NCBI GenBank assembly: GCA_963582345.1
Contig: CAUZSN010000063.1
Coordinates: forward strand, 1 to 16,684
From: CAUZSN01 sp963582345
GTDB taxonomy: Bacteria > Planctomycetota > Planctomycetia > Planctomycetales > Planctomycetaceae
Direction: 5' to 3'
DNA length: 16,684 bases
In this document: piece after piece, positions 7,532-13,630 of the stretch
Numbering within the stretch: position 1 is the stretch's first letter
Layout of the letters: each line of letters begins with the position of its first letter
Program-made: the position numbers and the translations under genes
The notes under the pieces: model-generated
Told to the model about the DNA's origin: nothing
The model's input: only the letters and a program-made list of their open reading frames with translations
The model's database searches: none

Positions 7532-7993
7532 ATGCCTCCAGCATATCCACCTACGATCATCGTCGTTCATCCGAAAGAAAGACGCAGTAAGTGCACGGCT
7601 GAGCCGTTGCGCGGGATACCTGGCTTTGTCTTTTGGAAGTTTCCCAACACCGGACCCGAGTTATTTGAGGACTACGTCCAACTGGGTTTCAACGGATCGG
7701 AACTCAGCCGCGATGATGCTGACCGGGGACTGTTGGTTTTGGACGCCACGTGGCGATTTGCCGCAACGATGGAGGGCGGTTTCACTAACGTGCCTGTCCG
7801 CAGCTTTCCTCCGTGGAAAACCGCCTACCCGCGAGTTTCAAAAATGTTTGATAACCCACTCAGCGGCCTGGCGACCATTGAAGCGATCTATGTGGCGTAC
7901 AAGCTGCTAGGCCGCGCAACCGATACCCTCTTAGATGACTACCATTGGCGCGACGAGTTCTTGAGCCTGAATCAAGATCGTTTGGAAGACTAG
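7532..7993 (+). CDS. TSR3/DUF367-like aminocarboxypropyltransferase family protein
   Basis: A 153-aa protein following the TSR3 (DUF367) plan along its length. Near the N-terminus is a basic, Cys-containing H-P-K-E-R-R-S-K-C-T stretch (13-22), comparable to the H-x-D-P-K-x-C-T of archaeal TSR3. Next comes L-S-R-D-D-A-D-R-G-L-L-V-L-D-A-T-W at 58-74, the place of the S-x-x-D...G-L-x-V-x-D-C-S-W motif. The C-terminus has N-P-L-S-G-L-A-T-I-E-A-I at 108-119 and L-L-G at 125-127, then Y-H-W-R-D-E-F-L-S-L-N at 137-147, like the family's W-G-x-x-F-L-x-L-N. TSR3 transfers the 3-amino-3-carboxypropyl group of SAM to a pseudouridine of small-subunit rRNA in eukaryotes and archaea. The D-A-T-W motif also recalls the related bacterial DTW (TapT) tRNA enzymes. 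The target here, rRNA or tRNA, is open. No ribosome site is visible before ATG 7532. Confidence 0.72.
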   Translation: MPPAYPPTIIVVHPKERRSKCTAEPLRGIPGFVFWKFPNTGPELFEDYVQLGFNGSELSRDDADRGLLVLDATWRFAATMEGGFTNVPVRSFPPWKTAYPRVSKMFDNPLSGLATIEAIYVAYKLLGRATDTLLDDYHWRDEFLSLNQDRLED

Positions 7994-8018
7994 CCGTTCA
8001 CTCTCGTTCAAATGCTCT

Positions 8019-8038
8019 CAGGTTGACTGTTCAACCTG
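8019..8038 (+). terminator. Strong stem-loop after the TSR3-like gene
   Basis: CAGGTTGA at 8019-8026 pairs perfectly with TCAACCTG at 8031-8038 around a four-base loop, 25 bases after the stop codon. No T run follows, so it may stabilise the mRNA end or act with Rho, not as a classic terminator. The remaining ~200 bases to the convergent foldase gene hold no convincing gene. Confidence 0.4.
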
Positions 8039-8241
8039 CCGCAATCGTTGAGTGTTCATCCGAAAACGAAACTTCAGATTCGCTACACACGAGCCAAATG
8101 CGACGAACAAAAAGAAGAGGTGTAGAACGCAACCGACGGCGAAATAAAAACCGTCTAGCAATCAACGGAACAATGGAAAGTAAAGTGACGTGTCGATTGT
8201 TGCTTTGCTGCCTGCAACCGGAAGATCAGAATTAGTATCGA

Positions 8242-9339
8242 TCACCGAGACGCTTGCTGAGCATGCTTTGCTCGCTGAACGCGTCCGGAGTTCGAACCTG
8301 AGGTCAGCCGAACGTCACCCGTTGACTTGTTGGTCAGGTAGTTATCGACTCGCGTCGTCTCCTTCAGTTTGGCAAAGACTCGCGATACCGATTCTTGCAC
8401 TTGTTGTTTCATCAAATCGTGGTACAGGTATTCCCTTACCTGGTCGATGTCTTCGACGACTTGTTCAGTTCGTCCTTCGCATTTCAGAATCATAGACCGT
8501 CTTCCTGCTTGAATGATTCCGGAAATTTCTCCCTTTCGAAGTTTGAAGGCCGTTTCTTCTAAAGTGGGGTTTCCGGAGTGCTGTGGGATTGGAGGAATTG
8601 TGCCGTCGAGTGCCTTGCTGTTGGGATCCACCGAGTATTCTCGCGCCAGCCGGTCGAAATCTTCCGGGTGTTTGATTGCCAGATTCCACACTTTGTGGGC
8701 GTGACGATCATTTTCAAGTAGGATCATGCGAGCTTTGACCCGAGGTCCGTAGTGATGTTCGAATGCTTTCAGCATGTCCTTATCTGTTATCGTAATTTTC
8801 TCGCGTGTGAGTTTCTTCAGGGCCAGCATTGGCCAGATGACGTCGCGACGGTATTGCAATGGTGACAAGTTCCGCTCAGTCTGCAACATTTGGTACCAGG
8901 TTTCCATGGGCAAATTAAATTCTTTTGCAATGCGGGCGATCTCTTGATCGATTTCGGATTCCTTGACGGAAAGGCCCTCTTGTTGGCAAGCCAATTGAAT
9001 GATCGTCTGGTTGATGATACTGTCCAGCACGTCCTTGCCGATCCGAGCCAGGCATTCACGAGCGACTTCGTCTTCATAGATCTTCGCTTGTGAGTGGACG
9101 TTTGTGATCCGAGCTAGCAGGCGACCACCTGGTTGCTGATTGTGTCGCAAATTGTCCGGTAGATCTGTGTTGTTTCTGGCGACGCGTTTCTCGTCAGCCG
9201 CACCAGTCTCTGCTCGAAATATTTCAAACAACAAGACAGCCGTCAGCAAGCCAGCTAATGTTCCCGCAAGGACCATTACGATTTTCGGTTTCGAGTGCGA
9301 GATCGTGCTGGCTTGTGCGGCGTGATTCCTTTCACGCAT
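8242..9339 (-). CDS. Membrane-anchored parvulin-like foldase (SurA/PrsA type)
   Basis: A 365-aa protein with one N-terminal membrane anchor (about 20-41) and the rest outside the cytoplasmic membrane. Residues about 85-195 form a helical SurA_N/trigger-factor-like chaperone region (I-Y-E-D-E-V-A-R, I-N-Q-T-I-I-Q-L, D-Q-E-I-A-R-I-A, L-S-P-L-Q-Y-R-R-D-V). About 198-290 is the parvulin (PPIC) domain: A-R-M-I-L-L, F-D-R-L-A-R-E-Y-S-V-D-P-N-S, then A-F-K-L-R-K-G-E-I-S. The tail is low complexity, Ser/Arg/Gln rich. The two histidines of active parvulins (H-I-L and H-I-I) are both Met here, so isomerase activity is doubtful and a holdase role is more likely. A GGAG ribosome site sits eight bases before ATG 9339, and a TTGACC-17-TATATT promoter lies about 70 bases upstream. 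Confidence 0.85.
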   Translation of the reverse strand: MRERNHAAQASTISHSKPKIVMVLAGTLAGLLTAVLLFEIFRAETGAADEKRVARNNTDLPDNLRHNQQPGGRLLARITNVHSQAKIYEDEVARECLARIGKDVLDSIINQTIIQLACQQEGLSVKESEIDQEIARIAKEFNLPMETWYQMLQTERNLSPLQYRRDVIWPMLALKKLTREKITITDKDMLKAFEHHYGPRVKARMILLENDRHAHKVWNLAIKHPEDFDRLAREYSVDPNSKALDGTIPPIPQHSGNPTLEETAFKLRKGEISGIIQAGRRSMILKCEGRTEQVVEDIDQVREYLYHDLMKQQVQESVSRVFAKLKETTRVDNYLTNKSTGDVRLTSGSNSGRVQRAKHAQQASR

Positions 9340-9410
9340 TTGTTAATCTCCGAAGTGAATTGTCGTTAAGAGCACTAAGGCGACAGTTCGGCATCGAGCG
9401 ACGGTGCGGG

Positions 9411-9439
9411 AATATAGGTCACCCGATACAATGGGTCAA
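9411..9439 (-). promoter_or_regulatory. Sigma70-type promoter of the parvulin-like gene
   Basis: Read on the minus strand: TTGACC (9439-9434), a 17-base spacer, then TATATT (9416-9411). Each box matches the consensus at five of six positions. The expected leader to ATG 9339 is about 65 bases. This is the best promoter match in the window. Confidence 0.55.
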
Positions 9440-9497
9440 GTGTGAATGCTCGGGATTGTCGCCGTGTTGATCGTTTGATAGAAGATCTGTTTCACGA

Positions 9498-9704
9498 ATG
9501 AAATTCGGGCGACGTTGGAGATGTGCTCCTACCGTCTGGCATGTGGTCGTCAACGGTAAAACACAAGGGATTTTCAACTCTCAATACATCTCACAAGACG
9601 TTGCCAACGGTGAATTAACCGCAAACACTATGATCTGGAGTGATGGCATGTCTAATTGGACACATCCGGCCAGGTACCGCAAATGGCCGGAGCCTTCAAC
9701 GTGA
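9498..9704 (+). CDS. Small GYF_2-domain (DUF4339-like) protein, probably frameshifted at its end
   Basis: A 68-aa frame of which residues 14-55 are a GYF_2 domain: W-H-V-V-V-N-G-K-T-Q-G-I-F, I-S-Q-D-V-A-N-G-E-L-T-A-N-T-M-I-W, S-D-G-M-S-N-W. These match the family's W-Y-x-x-x-x-G-x-x-x-G-P-F, G-x-L...T-x-V-W and G-M-x-x-W signatures. GYF_2 domains are protein-interaction modules, often at the end of membrane proteins in planctomycetes. After N-W-T-H-P the frame becomes unlike the family and stops. The bases instead encode the expected G-Q-V-P-Q-M-A-G-A-F one frame over (9668-9739). The gene has therefore probably lost one base near 9660-9668, or the read has an error. It lies about 230 bases upstream of the GAF-HlyD gene. 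Even repaired it is only about 80 aa, so it may be a remnant of a longer gene. Confidence 0.65.
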   Translation: MKFGRRWRCAPTVWHVVVNGKTQGIFNSQYISQDVANGELTANTMIWSDGMSNWTHPARYRKWPEPST

Positions 9705-9739
9705 CAACGGCTGCGCCACCACCACCCCCGCAGGCATAG
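9668..9739 (+). other. Out-of-frame continuation of the GYF_2 gene
   Basis: In the frame one base off, 9668-9739 reads G-Q-V-P-Q-M-A-G-A-F-N followed by V-T-T-A-A, five prolines, Q-A and TAG. W-x-x-A-G-Q-V-P-x-L is the usual closing of a GYF_2 domain and Pro-rich linkers commonly follow it. I read this as the true C-terminus. Confidence 0.6.
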
Positions 9740-9881
9740 TGTCGCTGTACGATTCGCGAATCGAGCGATCCGATTACTTTCGTCATGGTTCCCAATAGTC
9801 CGGCCGAATGTTGGTGAATCAAAGGCACACGGTCGATCAATAATTGTACAAGACTCATGGACCTTGGCTGCCTGGCTCGGA

Positions 9882-9911
9882 TAGAATCAAAATGCGGGGG
9901 CTTTACCCGCA
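9882..9911 (+). promoter_or_regulatory. TAGAAT -10-like box and leader hairpin before the GAF-HlyD gene
   Basis: TAGAAT at 9882-9887 is followed at once by a perfect six-pair stem, TGCGGG 9893-9898 with CCCGCA 9906-9911 and a seven-base loop. If the box is used, the hairpin is the 5' end of the mRNA, 24 bases before ATG 9936. No good -35 was found at the usual distance. Confidence 0.3.
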
Positions 9912-9935
9912 GCAACAGCTGAAGTGGGAAGAACC

Positions 9936-11957
9936 ATGTCGAGTTCCGAAAGTGTTCAGCAAGTCCGTGACCGCATCATCCAACTGGCTCGGGAGATCGA
10001 GCAGTTTTCGCAGTCGGGCATTTCTACGGAACGTTTTTTCGAAGAATTTTTGAAGCGGGTGGTCACCGCCATCGGAGCTCGGGCCGGAGCAGTTTGGATG
10101 GGCAATAGCAGCAGTCAGCTTGATTTGATTTGTGAGTTGGGACTTCACAACACCGATCTTAATGGAAATCCGCAAGCTGCAATTGTGAACCAGCGGTTAC
10201 TGGTCGACGTGTTGGCCAATGGGCAGGCCTGCACATACAGTCCGGACGACGGTCGGAATGTCGATCTTCCCACTAACGATTTGATCGTTTTGGCGGCACT
10301 GCAGCGTAACAAGGAATGTATTGGTGTCGTTGAGATTTTTCAACGGGTTGATACGCCCGAGCAGGCGCGTCCGGGATTCTTGCAATTTGTCGAGCAGATG
10401 TGCGGTTATGCCTGCCGCTATTTAGATCGGCAAGCTGCGGCGCCGTCCGTACCGATCTCAGCAAAGTTGGCTGAGCAATTCGAGCAGTTTGTTCTGCAGT
10501 TGCACCGCAGTCTGGATGTAAACGAGGTGGCTGCGACGGCTGCTAACGACGGAAGACTGTTGATTAAATGCGACCGGTTGAGTGTCGCTGTACAGTATGG
10601 CAGAAAGACAATCATCCGCGCGATTAGCGGACAGGATTCGGTCAATCAGCGAGCCAACCTAGTGCGAATGATGACTAAAATGTCTACCAAAATACTGGCC
10701 ACGCGCCGATCGTTCACGTACACCGGTAAGATCGATGACTTGCCGGCTGACATGGAAGGGCCACTGACCGACTATATTCAGGAAAGTGGCTCACGGATGG
10801 TTATGGTCGCGCCTTTGTTTAAACCGGATCCCGCTTCGGATCACACTGACGGCGATGCGGCCGATGCTACCAACAGCAAACAGGCAACACCGATCGGGGG
10901 CCTGATTGTGGAACAGATTTCGGAAAGTCATCCGAAATCCGGATTGAAAGAAAAAGTTGATTTTCTGGCTGATCACGTGGCAACGGCATTGTGGAACGCC
11001 CGCATTCATCAGCGATTGTTCTTGATGCCGGTCTGGCGATTTATGGGACGCTCCTTCGCCTTGTTAGAGGGCCGCAATTTATTGAAGGCGGTGGCTGTCG
11101 TGGTCGTGTTAATCGTGTTAGTTCTGGCGATGGTGTTCGTTCCTTGTGAATATCGTGTCGCAGGCGAAGGCCAACTACTACCCGTAATCCATCGTGACGT
11201 GTTTGCTCCGGAAGACGGCGAAGTTGTCGAAATCTATGTGAAGAGTAAAAGTCAGGTTAAAAAAAATGACCCGCTACTGTTGATACGAAATGAAGACTTG
11301 CGTCATCAGTTGGTCACCGTCCGTACTCAGTCGTTCGAAGCAAGGCAACGGCAGCATGTTTTGTATGCGCAACTGGCCGACGCGATGACCCTGGTGCACA
11401 AAGAGGAGGCTATCCGCCTGCAAGGTGAGATTGTCAAAACCCGCATCGAAATCGATGGGCTGCAGAGACAGGTTGACATTCTGGACGAGCGGACAGCGGC
11501 CTTAACGGTTTGTGCACCGATCAACGGCGTCGTGGCCACGTTTCAGATCGAACAATTGCTGAAGGACCGGCCCGTGCGGCGTGGGGAAGTTTTGCTGGAG
11601 GTCAAAGATGACACTGATGCGTGGCGCCTGGAATTAGAAGTTGAAGAACGCCGGTTGCGTCACATTCTGGATGCTCAAAAGGTCCGAACGAACGAGCAGC
11701 TGCTGGTCGAGTTTATTTTGGCCACCGCTGCTGAAGCGACGTTCCGCGGAAACGTCGAGGTCGTCTCGAATCGCTCAAATCCGTCCGGAAATGGGACAAA
11801 CGTCATTCAGGTGTTCGTGACCACTGGCACCCAGAGATTGCCGAATCGTCGCATTGGGGCCGAGGTGAGAGCCAAGATTTTTTGTGGTAAGAAGCGTCTT
11901 GGCTACGTCCTATTCGGCGATGTCATCGAGTTCATGCAAAAGCACCTGTGGTTGTAG
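9936..11957 (+). CDS. GAF-GAF-transmembrane-HlyD fusion protein
   Basis: A 673-aa inner-membrane protein. After an N-terminal helix, residues about 30-165 form a GAF domain (R-V-V-T-A-I-G-A-R-A-G-A-V-W, then C-I-G-V-V-E-I-F). About 180-358 is a second GAF-like domain, with an acidic insert near 298-318 before I-G-G-L-I-V-E. One strong membrane helix sits at about 383-402. Beyond it lies an HlyD/RND-adaptor part: barrel-sandwich V-F-A-P-E-D-G-E-V-V-E-I-Y-V-K, a helical hairpin (about 460-520), V-C-A-P-I-N-G-V-V-A-T-F, then a beta-barrel ending in G-A-E-V-R-A-K-I. GAF domains in the cytoplasm and adaptor outside would let a cytosolic signal act on an export or protease complex; this is inference. 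I start at ATG 9936, with GGGAAG just before it, over GTG 9924. Planctomycete relatives are, from memory, often next to M50 proteases; none is seen here. Confidence 0.85.
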   Translation: MSSSESVQQVRDRIIQLAREIEQFSQSGISTERFFEEFLKRVVTAIGARAGAVWMGNSSSQLDLICELGLHNTDLNGNPQAAIVNQRLLVDVLANGQACTYSPDDGRNVDLPTNDLIVLAALQRNKECIGVVEIFQRVDTPEQARPGFLQFVEQMCGYACRYLDRQAAAPSVPISAKLAEQFEQFVLQLHRSLDVNEVAATAANDGRLLIKCDRLSVAVQYGRKTIIRAISGQDSVNQRANLVRMMTKMSTKILATRRSFTYTGKIDDLPADMEGPLTDYIQESGSRMVMVAPLFKPDPASDHTDGDAADATNSKQATPIGGLIVEQISESHPKSGLKEKVDFLADHVATALWNARIHQRLFLMPVWRFMGRSFALLEGRNLLKAVAVVVVLIVLVLAMVFVPCEYRVAGEGQLLPVIHRDVFAPEDGEVVEIYVKSKSQVKKNDPLLLIRNEDLRHQLVTVRTQSFEARQRQHVLYAQLADAMTLVHKEEAIRLQGEIVKTRIEIDGLQRQVDILDERTAALTVCAPINGVVATFQIEQLLKDRPVRRGEVLLEVKDDTDAWRLELEVEERRLRHILDAQKVRTNEQLLVEFILATAAEATFRGNVEVVSNRSNPSGNGTNVIQVFVTTGTQRLPNRRIGAEVRAKIFCGKKRLGYVLFGDVIEFMQKHLWL

Positions 11958-12180
11958 TGCTGTAGCATATTCGTTCCGGATGCCGGACGGCAGACTTTCA
12001 AATCGCAACGCGTGGAACAATCTTGATTCCGTAAATCCCGTTAGTAACAATGGAGATCGTTGTAGGTCTGTTGTTTCAAGCGTTTTCGGACGAACAGCGT
12101 TCTGTTTGAACGCTTGTCACTTGCGTGAGTGTGGGTTATCTCTTTCGACGCTCAGAGACTTTATTCCAAAGGAAATTGTA

Positions 12181-13020
12181 TTGCCGACGGCGCTTGTTGT
12201 TGACGATTCTGCAACTGACCGGCACTTGGTTGGGGGCCTATTGGCGAAGGATTCGCGGTGGAACGTCGTTTATGCGAATGATGGCATCCAGGCTCTCATT
12301 CAATTGGATCTTCAAGACGTTGACGTGGTTGTCGCCGATCTATTGATGCCCAAGATGAATGGCCGCGAACTCGTCGAGGCCGTCAAGAACCGGAGTCCGC
12401 TTGTTCCGGTTGTATTGATTACAGACAAGGGAAGTGAACAGATTGCTGGGAAGGCCCTACAGTTCGGTGCCGCTAGCTATCTGCCAAAAAAGAATATTTC
12501 CCAAGAATTATTGACGACTCTCAATCGTGTATTGGCGACATTGTCTGCGGATCGCTCGGAAGCACAGTTGATGCGTCGAATGGTCAACAACGAATTCGGT
12601 TTTGTGCTGAAGAACGACTGGTCATTGTCTTCCTATGTGCTGGCGTATCTGCAACAGGTCTCCAGTATGCTGTTCGACGAAAATGATCGTGTGCGTGTTG
12701 CAATTGCCGTGGAAGAAGCCTTGCTGAATGCGTACTACCATGGAAGTCTTGAAGTCAGCTCCGAGTTGCACGAGAGCGCCTATCAAGCACTCGTCAAACA
12801 ACGGCGAGAGGAACCGCCGTATTGTAACCGGAAGGTTTTCGTCGACGCCAAGTATTCACCGACGCAGGCAGTGATTGTTGTTCGGGACGAAGGCCCCGGT
12901 TTCAATTCCTCGCAGATTCCCAACCCGGCCGATTCGGCCAATGTTACCAAGGTTTATGGGCGTGGGTGCTTCCTGATGCAAATGTATATGGACGAGGTTA
13001 CGTATATGCAAAACGGGTAA
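12181..13020 (+). CDS. Response regulator receiver fused to RsbW-like HATPase (C-terminus probably frameshifted)
   Basis: A 279-aa two-domain protein. The receiver domain (1-120) has acidic pocket D8/D9, phospho-acceptor Asp53 in V-V-A-D-L-L-M-P-K-M-N-G, Thr81 and Lys103 (Y-L-P-K-K-N). The second part is a histidine-kinase-like ATPase of the anti-sigma/serine-kinase type: N box E-E-A-L-L-N-A at 178-184, G1 box R-D-E-G-P-G-F at 235-241, G2-like G-R-G at 260-262. Such ATPases bind or phosphorylate STAS anti-anti-sigma partners, so phosphorylation of Asp53 may gate a partner switch; none is encoded nearby. I start at TTG 12181 (M-P-T-A-L-V-V-D-D-S) with AAGGA seven bases upstream; the longer frame from 11884 is Ser/Cys-rich and overlaps the previous gene. 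After M-D-E-V-T-Y the frame stops early, while the next frame gives the expected N-E-V-T-M-V-K-R (13016-13090). An extra A or G near 13010-13017 is likely. Confidence 0.85.
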   Translation: MPTALVVDDSATDRHLVGGLLAKDSRWNVVYANDGIQALIQLDLQDVDVVVADLLMPKMNGRELVEAVKNRSPLVPVVLITDKGSEQIAGKALQFGAASYLPKKNISQELLTTLNRVLATLSADRSEAQLMRRMVNNEFGFVLKNDWSLSSYVLAYLQQVSSMLFDENDRVRVAIAVEEALLNAYYHGSLEVSSELHESAYQALVKQRREEPPYCNRKVFVDAKYSPTQAVIVVRDEGPGFNSSQIPNPADSANVTKVYGRGCFLMQMYMDEVTYMQNG

Positions 13021-13090
13021 CGAGGTAACAATGGTCAAGCGCCAGGGCGACAATCACTCGAACACGCCGGCCAGCAGTGCGTCGCAATAA
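13016..13090 (+). other. Out-of-frame C-terminal tail of the receiver-HATPase gene
   Basis: Shifted by one base, the sequence after D-E-V-T-Y reads G-N-E-V-T-M-V-K-R-Q followed by a short polar tail and TAA at 13088-13090. N-E-V-T-M-V-K-R is the usual last strand of RsbW-like ATPase domains, so this is almost certainly the original end of the gene. A run of four A (13010-13013) and three G (13015-13017) marks the likely indel site. Confidence 0.65.
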
Positions 13091-13499
13091 TTGACACGGA
13101 ATCTATAGACGCATTACTTGCCAGCAGAATTTTCTTTTTCGTTTTCAGCACTTCTGGATTCGGCATGGCATCGCCTTCTTCAGCCCCATAATCCAACAAA
13201 TTGCTTCCTCGGTTCGACTTCAGGAAAAATTTGTTGGATCATATCTCTTCATGGTGTCCCATGTTGTTGACGAATATCTTGCCTTCACCCCAATATTTTC
13301 CCAGGCAATGGGAACATGATGCGGCTTCTTCGTCTTGCACTTCGCCATATTTAGGCTCATCAAGACGTGAACTTTTTCCAGCTGCCAGTTGCGATACTGG
13401 TAAATCTCATTTCGGAAATTGAAACTCCTTGCCGAACGGTTTGATCACGTACGATCCAGACCGAACCCAACAATCAGCGCCAAACGACTTAATATCTCG
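13035..13499 (-). pseudogene. Minus-strand reading frame broken only by UGA codons; probable gene remnant
   Basis: From 13499 down to a TGA at 13037-13035 one minus frame contains only two stops, both TGA (13409-13407 and 13241-13239), where about seven would be expected by chance. The translation has protein-like stretches: G-S-Y-V-I-K-P-F-G-K-E-F-Q-F, then R-L-D-E-P-K-Y-G-E-V-Q-D-E-E-A-A with a following C-S-H-C, K-Y-W-G-E-G-K-I-F-V-N-N-M-G, and after the second TGA Y-G-A-E-E-G-D-A-M-P-N-P-E-V-L. I do not recognise a family. There is no clear start, and the last part overlaps the tail of the receiver-ATPase gene on the other strand. A decayed gene is the simplest reading. Confidence 0.3.
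13191..13239. repeat. Long perfect inverted repeat / stem-loop
   Basis: ATCCAACAAATT at 13191-13202 is the exact reverse complement of AATTTGTTGGAT at 13228-13239. Inside, TTCCT (13205-13209) pairs with AGGAA (13222-13226), giving a 12-pair stem, a small internal loop, a 5-pair stem and a 12-base apical loop. No T run follows on either side, so it is not a standard terminator. On minus it begins with the last base of a TGA codon of the broken frame. Confidence 0.6.
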
Positions 13500-13630
13500 T
13501 TAAGCTCCTTCAATAAAAATCGACAGTCTAGGTGCATCGTTCATCGCGATCATGAACCTGGAATTCGAATTCACTGTCAGGATAGGCTGCCGTCAAGTTC
13601 AGGAAAGACGTTGTCTAACTAGGAGTTGGT

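Noticed and set aside
8098..8235. A 45-aa Arg/Lys-rich frame (M-R-R-T-K-R-R-G-V-E) between the TSR3-like gene and the parvulin-like gene
   Set aside because: No ribosome site, no recognised family, and it ends in an unrelated Cys/Leu stretch; most likely chance.
11975..11987. TCCGG/CCGGA mini hairpin after the GAF-HlyD gene
   Set aside because: Five pairs, a three-base loop and no T run; too weak to call a terminator.
11884..12180. A 99-codon N-terminal extension of the receiver-ATPase frame
   Set aside because: It overlaps the end of the GAF-HlyD gene and is Ser/Cys/Arg-rich with no receiver similarity; TTG 12181 has a ribosome site and starts exactly at the receiver domain.
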